64,000 nt of DNA. Origin: Actinopolymorpha cephalotaxi. GTDB lineage: Bacteria; Actinomycetota; Actinomycetes; Propionibacteriales; Actinopolymorphaceae. The notes beneath the pieces are model-generated. The model made no database searches, was not told the origin of the DNA, and worked only from the letters and a program-made list of their open reading frames with translations. This document shows positions 34,202 through 42,815 of this stretch, one piece after another. Within the stretch, counting starts at the first letter, position 1, and every line of letters begins with the position of its first letter. The position numbers were made by a program, and so were the translations under genes. The stretch is taken from contig NZ_JACBZA010000001.1 in NCBI RefSeq assembly GCF_013408535.1, positions 930,001 through 994,000 of the forward strand, given 5' to 3'.

Positions 34202-35353
34202 GTGACCAGAGGGTTGCGCACCGACGTGACGGCCGCCGAACGCGTGGTCGTCAAGGTCGGGTCGTCCTCTCTCACCACCTCGCGCGGCGGCATCGCCCAG
34301 GACCGCATCGACGCGCTCGTCGACTCACTCGCCACCCGCCGCGCGGCCGGCACCGAGATCGTGCTGGTCTCCTCCGGCGCGATCGCGACCGGCTTCGCCC
34401 CGCTCGGACTGCGTACCCGCCCGCGTGACCTGGCCACCCAGCAGGCGGCGGCGAGCGTCGGCCAGGGACTCCTCGTGGCCCGCTACACCGAGGCGTTCGG
34501 CCGGCACGGCTTCCGGGTGGCGCAGGTGCTGCTGACCCTCGACGACGTGACCCGGCGTTCCCACTACCGCAACGCCTACCGCACGATGGCGCGGCTGCTG
34601 GAGCTCGGCGTGGTGCCGATCGTGAACGAGAACGACTCGGTGGCCACCGAGGAGATCCGGTTCGGCGACAACGACCGGCTGGCGGCGCTGGTCGCCCACC
34701 TCGTGCACGCCGACCTGCTCGTCCTGTTGTCCGACGTCGACGGCCTCCACGACGGCGACCCGCGCCGGCCCGGCACCGAACGGGTGGAGGAGGTACGCAA
34801 CGAAGCCGACCTGGCCCACGTGTCACTCGGCCGGTCGGGAAGGTCCGGCGTCGGCACCGGCGGCATGGCCACCAAGGTGGAGGCGGCCCGGATCGCGACC
34901 GCCGCCGGGGTTCCGGTGGTGCTGGCCGAGGCAGGCGACGCGGGCCGGGCGCTGGCCGGTGAGCGGGTTGGCACCTACTTCCACCGGACCGGCCGGCGAC
35001 GTCCCATCCGGCTGCTGTGGCTGGCCCACGCGACCACGCCGCGCGGTCGGCTCCGGCTCGACGCCGGCGCGGTGCGCGCGGTCTGCGAGCGCCGTGCGTC
35101 CCTGCTCCCGGCCGGGATCGTGGCGGTGGACGGGACGTTCGAGGTGGGGGATCCGGTCGACCTGGTCGATCCCGAGGGCCGTACTGTCGCCCGCGGGCTG
35201 GTCAACTTCGACGCCCACGAGCTTCCCGACCTGCTCGGCCGTTCCACCAGGGACCTCGCTCGTGAGCTCGGTCCCGCCTACGAACGCGAGGTCGTCCACC
35301 GCGACGATCTCGTGCTTCTGCCCGAACGTGACCGTACGATCGCGCACACCTGA
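34202..35353 (+). CDS. proB: Glutamate 5-kinase
   Basis: 383 residues; phosphorylates glutamate in the first step of proline synthesis. AERVVVKVGSSSLTT opens the amino-acid kinase domain, NENDSVATEEIRFGDNDRLAA is the signature, GTGGMATKVEAARIA the glycine-rich loop, and a PUA domain occupies about the last 100 residues. The GTG at 34202 (7 bases after obgE) is used; GTG 34226 is an alternative. proA follows after one intervening small gene. Confidence 0.95.
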   Translation: MTRGLRTDVTAAERVVVKVGSSSLTTSRGGIAQDRIDALVDSLATRRAAGTEIVLVSSGAIATGFAPLGLRTRPRDLATQQAAASVGQGLLVARYTEAFGRHGFRVAQVLLTLDDVTRRSHYRNAYRTMARLLELGVVPIVNENDSVATEEIRFGDNDRLAALVAHLVHADLLVLLSDVDGLHDGDPRRPGTERVEEVRNEADLAHVSLGRSGRSGVGTGGMATKVEAARIATAAGVPVVLAEAGDAGRALAGERVGTYFHRTGRRRPIRLLWLAHATTPRGRLRLDAGAVRAVCERRASLLPAGIVAVDGTFEVGDPVDLVDPEGRTVARGLVNFDAHELPDLLGRSTRDLARELGPAYEREVVHRDDLVLLPERDRTIAHT

Positions 35354-35379
35354 CTCACGCACTGAAGAAAGGCGGCGGT

Positions 35380-35736
35380 GTGAGCTCCGACGAGACGCGG
35401 ATGTGGCACATCACCGTGACGGTTGCCGGCGAACCCCACGATCCGGACGAAGTACGCGCCGGGCTCGAACGACTGGTCGAGGAGCGGCCGTTCCTGCTGA
35501 CCGTGCGCTTCCAGCCGAACCGGGCGGAGGTGCGCTACTGGGAGCAGGCCACCGATCTTCTGGACGCGGCCTCGCTGGCGTTGCGGCTGTGGACCGAGCA
35601 CCGCGACAGCGCGGGCCTGCCCCAGTGGGAGGTCATCGGCCTGGAGGTGCTCGACCGGGACACCTTCACCACCCGCGTGGACGAGGGAACCGCTCCGCCG
35701 CCGTTCGCCGGCATCGGCAGCGTCCGCCCGTACTGA
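35380..35736 (+). CDS. Conserved-type hypothetical protein between proB and proA
   Basis: 118 residues, soluble, starting with a GTG 7 bases after GAAAGG. WHITVTVAGEPHDPDEVRAGL and EVRYWEQATDLLDAASLALRL give an alternating strand/helix pattern, about beta-alpha-beta-beta-alpha. I do not recognise a named family. Its place within the proBA transcription unit suggests it is a stable member of the cluster rather than a chance insertion. Confidence 0.72.
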   Translation: MSSDETRMWHITVTVAGEPHDPDEVRAGLERLVEERPFLLTVRFQPNRAEVRYWEQATDLLDAASLALRLWTEHRDSAGLPQWEVIGLEVLDRDTFTTRVDEGTAPPPFAGIGSVRPY

Positions 35737-35798
35737 CCGGTTGATCTCGGCGTACGTCAGTAACCGGAGGGCCACGCGACCGCAATAGGATCGGGACC

Positions 35799-37103
35799 GT
35801 GACTGCTTCCGTGAACGCCGGCGCCGTGACCGCGGGCGCTGACACCGACCGTGAGCGCGCGGCCGTCCTCGACACCGCTGCCCGCGCCCGGGAGGCCGCC
35901 GTCGACCTGGCCGGCCGGTCCCGCGCCGACAAGGACGCCGCCCTGGCCGCGATGGGTGCCGCGCTGCGTACCGACGCGGCGACCATCGTCACCGCCAACG
36001 CGACCGACGTGGAGCGCGCCCGTGCGGCCGGGACACCGGACGCGATCATCGACCGGCTGCGGCTGGACGAGGGCCGGATCGCGGCGATGGCCGACGGCCT
36101 GACCCAGGTCGCCGCGCTGACCGACCCGGTGGGCGAGGTGGTCCGTGGCTTCACGTTGCCGAACGGTCTGGAGCTTCGCCAGGTACGCGTGCCGTTCGGC
36201 GTGGTCGGCATCATCTACGAGGCCCGTCCCAACGTGACCGCGGACGCGGCCGGCCTGTGCCTGAAGAGCGGAAACGCTGCCCTGCTGCGGGGTTCGTCCT
36301 CGGCGCGGGAGTCCAACGCCGCGATCGTCGACGTGCTCCGCAAGGCGCTGGTCGACGCCGGACTGCCCGCCGACGCGGTCCAGTTGGTGCCGGGCGACAG
36401 CCGCGAGTCGGTCGGGCACCTGATGCGGGCGCGCGGACTGGTCGACGTCCTCATCCCGCGTGGCGGCGCGAGCCTGATCCGCAGCGTCGTCGAGGGTTCC
36501 ACGGTGCCGGTGATCGAGACCGGCGTCGGCAACTGCCACGTGTACGTCGACGCCGACGCCGACCTGGACATGGCCGTCTCGATCCTGCTGAACGCGAAGA
36601 CCCAGCGCCCCAGCGTCTGCAACGCCGCGGAGACGTTGCTCGTGCACGCCGACGCCGCGGAGGCGTTCCTGCCGCGTGCGCTGGCGGCGCTGCGCGACGC
36701 GGGGGTGACGGTGCACGGCGACGCCAGAGTCGCGGCGTACGACGAGCTGGTCGTTCCGGCGACCGACACCGACTGGGACACCGAGTACCTCTCCCTCGAC
36801 CTTGCCGCGGCGGTCGTCGACTCACTCGAGGACGCCTGCCGGCACATCCGCCGGCACGGCTCGGGCCATACCGAGGCGATCATCACCCGGTCGCAGCCGG
36901 CCGCCCGGCGGTTCGTCCAGGCGGTCGACTCCGCCGCGGTGGTGGTGAACGCCTCGACCCGGTTCACCGACGGCGGGGAGTTCGGGTTCGGCGCCGAGAT
37001 CGGCATCTCCACCCAGAAGCTGCACGCACGCGGGCCGATGGGCCTGCCCGAGCTCACCTCGACCAAGTACGTCGTGGTCGGCGAGGGGCAGATCCGCGGC
37101 TGA
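35799..37103 (+). CDS. proA: Gamma-glutamyl phosphate reductase
   Basis: 434 residues; NADPH-dependent reduction of glutamyl 5-phosphate to glutamate semialdehyde, the second proline-synthesis step. The catalytic cysteine is C274 in [41 protein letters not shown] and [19 protein letters not shown] are family signatures. GTG start; it begins 62 bases after the small gene that separates it from proB. Confidence 0.96.
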   Translation: MTASVNAGAVTAGADTDRERAAVLDTAARAREAAVDLAGRSRADKDAALAAMGAALRTDAATIVTANATDVERARAAGTPDAIIDRLRLDEGRIAAMADGLTQVAALTDPVGEVVRGFTLPNGLELRQVRVPFGVVGIIYEARPNVTADAAGLCLKSGNAALLRGSSSARESNAAIVDVLRKALVDAGLPADAVQLVPGDSRESVGHLMRARGLVDVLIPRGGASLIRSVVEGSTVPVIETGVGNCHVYVDADADLDMAVSILLNAKTQRPSVCNAAETLLVHADAAEAFLPRALAALRDAGVTVHGDARVAAYDELVVPATDTDWDTEYLSLDLAAAVVDSLEDACRHIRRHGSGHTEAIITRSQPAARRFVQAVDSAAVVVNASTRFTDGGEFGFGAEIGISTQKLHARGPMGLPELTSTKYVVVGEGQIRG

Positions 37104-37169
37104 GCGATCACCCGCCGGCAACGGGCGGCCGCCGGTCGGCCGGGGCGTCGTGCCCGCAGGGGTGCGGGG

Positions 37170-37175
37170 TAGGCT
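37170..37175 (+). promoter_or_regulatory. -10 box for leaderless small membrane protein gene
   Basis: TAGGCT lies 8 bases before the ATG at 37184 and no ribosome site intervenes. Confidence 0.45.
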
Positions 37176-37183
37176 TTGCGGCC

Positions 37184-37324
37184 ATGGCGTCCTTCGTACT
37201 TCTCGCACAGGAAGGCCCGGAGCTGCCCTTCCCCGGGCCGGTGTTCGGGCTCATCGCCTTCCTGATCCTGGTCGCGCTCCTGGCGATCCTGCTCGCCTTC
37301 GGCAAGGGCCGGCCGCACGCCTGA
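37184..37324 (+). CDS. 46-residue single-span membrane protein
   Basis: A short frame from ATG 37184 to TGA 37324. The chain has a Pro/Glu-rich start ([11 protein letters not shown]), one clear membrane helix (about residues 20-40, rich in Leu/Ile/Ala/Val) and a basic end (GKGRPHA). Its location between proA and nadD, the leaderless -10 box at the right distance and strong GC bias at third codon positions support it as a real gene. Function unknown. Confidence 0.6.
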   Translation: MASFVLLAQEGPELPFPGPVFGLIAFLILVALLAILLAFGKGRPHA

Positions 37325-37379
37325 GCCTGGACTGGACGACGCAGATGCGTACGCACAGCCCGGCGGTCCGGAGGGCCTG

Positions 37380-37979
37380 GTGAGCGACCGACGTCCCCGA
37401 CTCGGCGTGATGGGTGGCACTTTCGACCCCATCCACAACGGCCACCTGGTGGCCGCGAGCGAGGTCCAGGCCACGTTCGACCTGGACGAAGTGATCTTCG
37501 TACCCACCGGTCAGCCCTGGCAGAAGGGCGCCCGGCAGGTCGCGGAGGCCGAGGATCGCTATCTCATGACGGTGATCGCCACCGCGTCCAACCCGAGGTT
37601 CTCGGTGAGCCGGGTCGACATCGACCGGCCGGGGCTCACCTACACCGTCGACACGTTGCGTGACCTGCGGGCCGCGCGGGGGCCGGACGCGGAGTTCTTC
37701 TTCATCACCGGCGCGGACGCGCTGACCCAGATCCTGACCTGGCGCGACGTCGACGAGCTGTTCCAGATGGCGCACTTCGTCGGGTGCACCCGGCCCGGCC
37801 ACACCTTCGAGATCGACGAGATTCCTCCCGACGCGGTGACGCTCCTGGAGATCCCGGCGCTGGCCATTTCCTCCACGGAGTGTCGCGAACGCGTCGCCGC
37901 GGGTCGCCCGATCTGGTACCTCGTCCCCGACGGCATCGTTCAGTACATCAACAAGAGGCGGATGTACCTCAAGCCGTGA
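37380..37979 (+). CDS. nadD: Nicotinate-nucleotide adenylyltransferase
   Basis: 199 residues; makes nicotinic acid adenine dinucleotide from NaMN and ATP in NAD synthesis. The nucleotidyltransferase motif [11 protein letters not shown] lies at 13-23 with HNGH at 19-22, and the C-terminal [21 protein letters not shown] carries the ISSTxIR-like motif. The GTG start has GGAGGG upstream. Followed by rsfS, the usual order. Confidence 0.96.
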   Translation: MSDRRPRLGVMGGTFDPIHNGHLVAASEVQATFDLDEVIFVPTGQPWQKGARQVAEAEDRYLMTVIATASNPRFSVSRVDIDRPGLTYTVDTLRDLRAARGPDAEFFFITGADALTQILTWRDVDELFQMAHFVGCTRPGHTFEIDEIPPDAVTLLEIPALAISSTECRERVAAGRPIWYLVPDGIVQYINKRRMYLKP

Positions 37980-38056
37980 GATCCTGGAACGGACCTTACG
38001 CCGAACAGATACGCCGTTCCGAAACGTTTGTCCCGGAATCGGCGAGAAAGGACCTC

Positions 38057-38533
38057 GTGCCCGCAACGACCGAAGCCGTCGAGCTGGCACAGCTGGCCGC
38101 ATTGGCCGCTTCTGACAAGCAGGCCCGCGACGTCATCGCATTCGACGTCTCCGAGCGGCTCGCCATCGCCGACGCGTTCCTTCTGTGCTCTGCCACCAAC
38201 GACCGTCAGGTCGGCGCCATCGTCCGGGAGATCCAGGACCGACTGGCTGCCGCCGGCCACAAGCCGTCCCGCCGCGAGGGCGACCGGGAAAACCGCTGGG
38301 TCCTGATGGACTACGGCGATCTCGTCATCCACGTCCAGCACGTCGAGGAGCGCGCCTTCTACGCGCTCGAACGACTGTGGCGGGACTGCCCCGAGATCAA
38401 GCTCCCCGAGGCCGTCACCGTGGGCGGTGGCCCTCGTGACCTGGCCGGAGACATGCCGGGTGACATGCCGGGTGACCTCTCCGGCGGCCTCCGCGGCGCG
38501 GAGGGGCCGCGTCCCACCGGAACCGACGCGTGA
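38057..38533 (+). CDS. rsfS: Ribosome silencing factor
   Basis: 158 residues. RsfS binds L14 and blocks 30S-50S joining under starvation. VIAFDVSERLAIADAFLLCSA and RWVLMDYGDLVIHVQ are the family core. Start at GTG 38057 with AAAGGA five bases upstream. The C-terminal ~30 residues are an extension with a small 12-base repeat encoding GDMPGDMPGDL. Overlaps the next gene by 4 bases. Confidence 0.93.
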   Translation: MPATTEAVELAQLAALAASDKQARDVIAFDVSERLAIADAFLLCSATNDRQVGAIVREIQDRLAAAGHKPSRREGDRENRWVLMDYGDLVIHVQHVEERAFYALERLWRDCPEIKLPEAVTVGGGPRDLAGDMPGDMPGDLSGGLRGAEGPRPTGTDA

Positions 38534-39168
38534 CCGCCGCCAGGTTGGTGGTCTGGCGACACGGGCGGACCGGCTGGAACTACACGGACCGCTTCCAGGG
38601 GCAGACCGACATCCCGTTGGACGAGGTGGGGCTGCGGCAGGCCGAGGCCGCCGCGGCCCGGCTCGCCGCCCTGCGTCCGGCCGCCCTCGTGGCCAGCGAC
38701 CTGCAACGCGCCGCCCAGACCGCGGCGGCGCTGGCCCGGTTGACCGGGCTGGAAGTGTCGTACGACACCGACCTGCGGGAGATCCACGTCGGCTCCTGGG
38801 CGGGCATGACGAAGGTCGAGTTCGCTGCCCGTCACCCCGACCTGCACGCCCGGATGGAGGCGGGGGAGGACGTCCGCCGCGGTGGTGACGGCGAGACGGT
38901 CGCCGAGGTCGCCGAGCGCGCGGAGAAGGCGTTCCGGCGGGCCACCGAACTCGTCGCCGACGGCGAGACCGTCGTGGTCGCCTCGCACGGCCTCGCCACC
39001 CGGGTCGGAGTCGCCCGCCTTGTCGGTCTCGCACCGGCTCACTGGGACGCGTTCGGCGGGTTGAGCAACTGCTCGTGGGTGGTCTGCGAGCCGGGGCGGC
39101 GAGGCTGGCGGATCGTGGAGTGGAACGCCGGCACGCTGCCCGAGCCGGTGCTCAGCGACGACCGCTGA
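38530..39168 (+). CDS. Histidine phosphatase (GpgP-like)
   Basis: 212-residue member of the phosphoglycerate-mutase/histidine-phosphatase superfamily. The catalytic histidine is H11 in VWRHGRTGWN; REIHVGSWAG and VASHGLATRV supply the acid and second histidine. In mycobacteria the gene at this position after nadD-rsfS encodes glucosyl-3-phosphoglycerate phosphatase (GpgP), so that activity is plausible by synteny, but the superfamily is broad. Start overlaps the rsfS stop (GTGA). Confidence 0.85.
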   Translation: MTAARLVVWRHGRTGWNYTDRFQGQTDIPLDEVGLRQAEAAAARLAALRPAALVASDLQRAAQTAAALARLTGLEVSYDTDLREIHVGSWAGMTKVEFAARHPDLHARMEAGEDVRRGGDGETVAEVAERAEKAFRRATELVADGETVVVASHGLATRVGVARLVGLAPAHWDAFGGLSNCSWVVCEPGRRGWRIVEWNAGTLPEPVLSDDR

Positions 39169-39265
39169 GGCCGCCGGCCGGGTGGGTTCGGAGTCGTCCG
39201 GGGGCCGCGGCGAGCGGTCGGGATCTCCGGGGGTGCCCGGTTTCGCCTGTGCCGGGTGGACCCGA

Positions 39266-39271
39266 TAGAGT
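39266..39271 (+). promoter_or_regulatory. -10 box of the tRNA-Ala gene
   Basis: TAGAGT sits 22 bases before the mature tRNA 5' end. The -35 element is unclear. Confidence 0.45.
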
Positions 39272-39293
39272 GGGCCGCGCCCACACGGGCAAA

Positions 39294-39368
<75 letters not shown>

Positions 39369-39376
39369 GCAGGTTC

Positions 39377-39409
39377 AGAGGCCGGTTTCCCACGTCGGGA
39401 CCGGCCTCT
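39377..39409 (+). terminator. Terminator after tRNA-Ala
   Basis: AGAGGCCGGT (39377-39386) pairs perfectly with ACCGGCCTCT (39400-39409), with TCT following. It lies about 10 bases after the tRNA. Confidence 0.82.
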
Positions 39410-39476
39410 TCTCATGCCGTACGGCAGTCATCGTCCGAGCCTGTCGAAGGCAGCCCCTCGCGTGGCCTCGCGCGGC

Positions 39477-40226
39477 TCATCCACGCGTAGCGTCACTGAG
39501 CCGGGTCGCCACCGCCGCGAGAAGCGCGTCGACCGCGGAGTCGGCCAGTGCGGCGTCCTCCCCGCGCCGAAGCGCCACCGCAGCATCGATCACGCCCGTG
39601 TCGGACCAGCGGGCACGAGCCCAGGCGGCACCTTCGAGTTTCGACCCGAGTACGTCGTCCTCGGCGAATCTCCATGCCCGGCACGCGTTCAGCACCGAGT
39701 AGAGAGTCGCCTTCTCGTGGGCGCGGTGCCAGGTCATGGATTCGTACATGGCGTCGAGGAGGGTGTGGCGGGGGACGTCGGCGAAGATCTCCCGCGCCGG
39801 GGGTCCGCTGATCGCGACACCGGACCGGTGCGCGATGGCCCGGTCCAGGACGTACCAGAAGCCGGATTCGGCAGCCGCGTCCAGATGGATGGCCGTCGGC
39901 ATCCGTGGTCCGCCGTTGGCATTGACCTCGAAGTCGGCGCCCGCGGGACGCGAGCCCGCGACGTCGCGGCGGTAGAGCGTGAACTCCACGCCGCGGGCCG
40001 GACAACCCGCACTCGCCTCGACGACGGCACTCGCCACCGACCGCCTCTGCTGATCGGTCAGTGCGGCGCTCGACACGGCGGCGATGTCGATGTCGCTCTC
40101 ACCGGGGACGTACCCGCCCAGGGCGACCGAGCCGACGAAGTACGTGCCGACAAGATCCGTGCCGAGGATGCGGAAGAGTGCGTCCGCCACCTGGTCGCCG
40201 AACGCTAGGACCTCGGGAATGATCAC
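39477..40226 (-). CDS. AadA-like nucleotidyltransferase (aminoglycoside adenylyltransferase family)
   Basis: 249 residues from the GTG at 40226-40224, chosen because GAGG lies 8 bases upstream; an ATG at 40289 would add 21 residues of non-conserved sequence. FVGSVALGGYVPGESDIDI (30-48) is the nucleotidyltransferase motif with G32-S33 and metal ligands D45 and D47. VEFTLYRRDV and the C-terminal DUF4111-like region (SVLNACRAWRF) match AadA/ANT(3'')-type enzymes. Actinomycete chromosomes carry many such homologues, and activity on streptomycin or spectinomycin is not proven by sequence. Confidence 0.82.
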   Translation of the reverse strand: MIIPEVLAFGDQVADALFRILGTDLVGTYFVGSVALGGYVPGESDIDIAAVSSAALTDQQRRSVASAVVEASAGCPARGVEFTLYRRDVAGSRPAGADFEVNANGGPRMPTAIHLDAAAESGFWYVLDRAIAHRSGVAISGPPAREIFADVPRHTLLDAMYESMTWHRAHEKATLYSVLNACRAWRFAEDDVLGSKLEGAAWARARWSDTGVIDAAVALRRGEDAALADSAVDALLAAVATRLSDATRG

Positions 40227-40359
40227 CTTCCCATCCTCGCCCGTCTCCCGGCTCGTGCAAACCTCACAGCACCACTTCCGTACTGCCATCGAACGCGGTG
40301 CGCTCGCTGCGCTGACCGGGCTACGGCGGCGCGTGTTCGGTGTCCTCGAGGGACACGGT

Positions 40360-41112
40360 TCAGGCGCCGACGTCCTGGCCGGGCGGGTTCGGGCTCTGCC
40401 GCGGCTGGACGACCTGCCGGGCGACCTCCCGCAACGTGAGGTTGCGGCTCTGGCAACGCTGCCGCAGCAGGCTGAGCGCGTGTTCCTTGTCGACCCGGTG
40501 GCGCTCCATCATGATCCCGATCGCCGTAGCGATCTCGGTCCGGCTGATCAGGGCGTCCTGCAGTCGCGTCGGCTGCCGGCTGAGGGCGAACATCATGGCG
40601 AGCTGGGAGGCGTACAGGCGCCCGGCGGACTCCGCACCCGCGGCGAAGGCGTCCGGCCGGTCGGCGTAGAAGTTCAGGGAGCCGGCCGTGCCGTCCCAGG
40701 CGAACACGTGCGCCGACAGCATGCCGCCGACGCCCAGAGCCACCGCGGCGGGCGCGAATGCCGGCCATCGTGGGTCGGTGGCCAGGTCACTGACCAGGTG
40801 AACGGGTCCACTGCGCAACGACGCGACACACGGTCCCTCACCGAAGCGGTACTGCACCGCGTCCACGTGCAGCACGAAGTCGTCGGTGACCGCGAAACTG
40901 TCCAGGGAGCCCTGTTGATCGCGCAGCGTGACCCCTGCTGCGACCGCGCCGGGCACCGCCGTCACGGCGGCCCTGGTCAGCCGGCCGAGGGACGACTCGG
41001 GGGACTCGTTGGAAGACAGGGCGTGGGTGAACCCGTCGAGCGCATCCGTGAGCCGCTGGTCGTCTGCCCCGTCCATCCACAATCCCAACGCCGCTGCCGG
41101 ATTTCCTCGCAC
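40360..41112 (-). CDS. GAF and ANTAR domain regulator
   Basis: 250 residues. A GAF sensor domain (~25-165; RFGEGPCVASLRSGPVHL, SAHVFAWDGTAGSLNFYA) is followed by a C-terminal ANTAR RNA-binding domain (~180-240; LQDALISRTEIATAIGIMM, then RHRVDKEHALSLLRQ and LTLREVARQVV). ANTAR proteins antiterminate transcription by binding paired hexaloop RNA hairpins, here probably in response to a small molecule or redox signal. The start may be GTG 41112 or the in-frame ATG thirteen codons later. A -10-like TAGCCT lies at 41162-41157. Its RNA target is not evident nearby. Confidence 0.88.
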   Translation of the reverse strand: MRGNPAAALGLWMDGADDQRLTDALDGFTHALSSNESPESSLGRLTRAAVTAVPGAVAAGVTLRDQQGSLDSFAVTDDFVLHVDAVQYRFGEGPCVASLRSGPVHLVSDLATDPRWPAFAPAAVALGVGGMLSAHVFAWDGTAGSLNFYADRPDAFAAGAESAGRLYASQLAMMFALSRQPTRLQDALISRTEIATAIGIMMERHRVDKEHALSLLRQRCQSRNLTLREVARQVVQPRQSPNPPGQDVGA

Positions 41113-41534
41113 CGTTCACCCGGCGGAAGTCGGTGGCTTCGGCCGAGGTTGCGGAAAGGCTAGACCGGGTTCGTCCCACTCGCTGGCGGAGATTTCCCTG
41201 CGGTGGTTCACGTTCGAACGGCTGTCCGAACCCGAGCGGGCACGCACACGTGCGCAGTTGCTGTCGGGGGCCCGATCCGCTGGACCACACGGAGGTCACC
41301 GCTCACCGGCGACGGGGGAACGCCGGGGGCAGTGATGTGATCCAGCGGATCGGTGCCCGAACGCTACTCCAACGCGGTCTAACCACGCACTTCGGGAGCG
41401 ATCATGACGAGCAACGTGGCCCACAACGGCCATCGCGGCCGTCCGAATCACGGATCGGCGCTGACAATAGCGAGTTGACACCACGCCGCGCGGTCGTACG
41501 CGAGCAGAACGTCAGAACGTCCGCTCGGGGACGG
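41113..41534. other. 422-base gap without a convincing gene
   Basis: Apart from the likely GAF-ANTAR promoter at its left edge, I see no gene. All reading frames are short or break composition. A perfect TTGACA (41475-41480) on the plus strand has no good -10 partner. The stretch is slightly less GC-rich than its surroundings around 41330-41480. Confidence 0.5.
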
Positions 41535-41888
41535 TCAGGGGGTGGGGATATGGGCGCGGACGGCCCGGGGGAGCTTGGCGACAACGAGTTCGTAGGAGTG
41601 GTCGATCATCCACCGCAGTTCGTCGTCATCGACGGAACCGTCCAGTTCGACGGTGTTCCAGTGCCGCTTGTTCTGGTGGTAGCCGGGTCGGACGGACGGA
41701 TGGCGGGCCCGCAACTCCAGCGCGACGTCCGGGTCGCACTTGAGGTTCGTGGTCGGGCTGCCCTCGAGTGGCACCAGCGCGAAGATCCGGCCGCCCACCT
41801 TGAACACCGCCACGCCCTCGCCGAAGGGATAGTCCTCGACCGCGCCGGGCATCGCGGCGCAGGTGGCGAGCAGGTCGTCTCGGGTCAC
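41535..41888 (-). CDS. MmcQ/YjbR family protein
   Basis: 117 residues of the CyaY-like/YjbR DNA-binding fold family. LLATCAAMPGAVEDYPFGEGV, FKVGGRIFALV and the HWNTVELDGSVDDDELRWMI segment are typical. Function in the cell is undefined. Its GTG start overlaps the stop of the upstream PPOX-family gene by 4 bases, so the two are co-translated. A second family member is at 62672-63022. Confidence 0.88.
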   Translation of the reverse strand: MTRDDLLATCAAMPGAVEDYPFGEGVAVFKVGGRIFALVPLEGSPTTNLKCDPDVALELRARHPSVRPGYHQNKRHWNTVELDGSVDDDELRWMIDHSYELVVAKLPRAVRAHIPTP

Positions 41889-42337
41889 GAGGTCTGGGCG
41901 TTGGTGTAGACGCGCCGGGGAACGACGAGCACGGCGGCCCGCCGCTCCTGTGCCATCACCCGGTCGTAGGTTTCCCAGTCGTCGTGCGTTCCACCGGCGG
42001 CGGAGAAGACGTCCCGCAACAACAGCCGCAGTGCCTCGTCGTCGACATCGGGATGCGGGTCGTCGGGGCCGATGATGTCGACGTCACCCTCGACGGCCGC
42101 CCACTGCCAGCCCGCCCGGACGACGACCGTGGCCCGGGGGTCGGCGCGCAGGTTGCTCAGTTTGCGGCTCCCGCCGATCGCGACGAGGCCGACCACCCGC
42201 CCGCCTCGCAGCGGGTGCTCCAGGTCCCCGGCGTTGACCACCGACGACTGGATGCTGCCGTCGCCTCGCAACGTGCTCAGCACGCACAGGCCGTGGTCGG
42301 CGGGGATCAGCTCCGCGAACGCGGTGAGGTCGTTCAT
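41885..42337 (-). CDS. Pyridoxamine-5'-phosphate-oxidase-fold (F420/FMN-dependent) protein
   Basis: 150 residues from the ATG at 42337. LIPADHGLCVLSTLRGDGSI followed by SSVVNAG, and GGSRKLSNLRADPRATVVV, are the split-barrel flavin/F420-binding pattern of the PPOX class; WETYDRVMAQERRAAVLV near the end fits TIGR03618-type F420-dependent proteins. Substrate unknown. TAGGCT (42350-42345) lies 7 bases before the start, predicting a leaderless transcript with the coupled MmcQ gene. Confidence 0.85.
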   Translation of the reverse strand: MNDLTAFAELIPADHGLCVLSTLRGDGSIQSSVVNAGDLEHPLRGGRVVGLVAIGGSRKLSNLRADPRATVVVRAGWQWAAVEGDVDIIGPDDPHPDVDDEALRLLLRDVFSAAGGTHDDWETYDRVMAQERRAAVLVVPRRVYTNAQTS

Positions 42338-42344
42338 GGCCCGG

Positions 42345-42350
42345 AGCCTA
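42345..42350 (-). promoter_or_regulatory. -10 box of the PPOX-MmcQ operon
   Basis: TAGGCT on the minus strand, 7 bases before the ATG at 42337; leaderless spacing. Confidence 0.45.
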
Positions 42351-42428
42351 CGAGGGCCCGCCGACACCTGTGCGGACTTACGTGGATTTTCGATCCCCGG
42401 TCGCGCGATCGCCGGTTACCGTGACCGG

Positions 42429-42761
42429 GTGGAGCTGGTCTTCGGGCTGACCGTTCCGGCGGTCGTCGTCCTCCTTGTCGTCTTCTGGGCGTACGACAAG
42501 GTGCAACAGCGGCGTGGCAGGCGGCAGGGTACGCCGCTGTCGTCGACGTACCTGAACGAGTTCACGGCGGTGTTCCACGCGACCAAGCGGACCGAGCTGG
42601 AGCACCGGGAGTCGGTCTCGCTGATCCGCGAGGAGGACCCCCAGGGAGCCCCGCCGGGCTTCGGCGTCGACCTGGACCGTGGCGTGGTCGTTCTCCCACC
42701 AGGCAAGGCAGATCCCCGCTCCCGCGCGGACTCCGGCAACGGCCCACCGCACCGCTCGTAG
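42429..42761 (+). CDS. Single-span membrane protein (DUF6191-like)
   Basis: 110 residues from the GTG at 42429. One N-terminal membrane helix (about 2-22, VELVFGLTVPAVVVLLVVFW) is followed by a basic stretch (KVQQRRGRRQG) and a polar region containing SSTYLNEFTAVFHATKRTEL, which recalls a small actinobacterial family I believe is DUF6191. TACCGT (42417-42422) lies 6 bases before the GTG, so the message is probably leaderless. Function unknown. Confidence 0.68.
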   Translation: MELVFGLTVPAVVVLLVVFWAYDKVQQRRGRRQGTPLSSTYLNEFTAVFHATKRTELEHRESVSLIREEDPQGAPPGFGVDLDRGVVVLPPGKADPRSRADSGNGPPHRS

Positions 42762-42783
42762 GGCGAAGGGCCCGGCATCGGGC

Positions 42784-42815
42784 TCAGCGGTCCAGGGGTT
42801 CAGCGGTCCAGGGGG
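42784..42815. repeat. 16-base tandem duplication across a stop codon
   Basis: TCAGCGGTCCAGGGGT (42784-42799) and TCAGCGGTCCAGGGGG (42800-42815) are adjacent copies. The second holds the stop and last codons of the lipoprotein gene; the first duplicates them just downstream. Confidence 0.85.

Noticed and set aside
31516-34437. A 973-codon minus-strand frame opposite rplU, rpmA and obgE
   Set aside because: It spans several certain genes on the other strand and has shadow composition.
39477-40289. Start of the AadA-like gene at the upstream ATG 40289
   Set aside because: The extra 21 residues are Cys/charged and unlike the family; the GTG at 40226 has a ribosome site at proper distance.
41475-41502. 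Promoter with a perfect TTGACA on the plus strand
   Set aside because: The -10 candidate TACGCG has poor match and 16-base spacing, and no gene follows on that strand.
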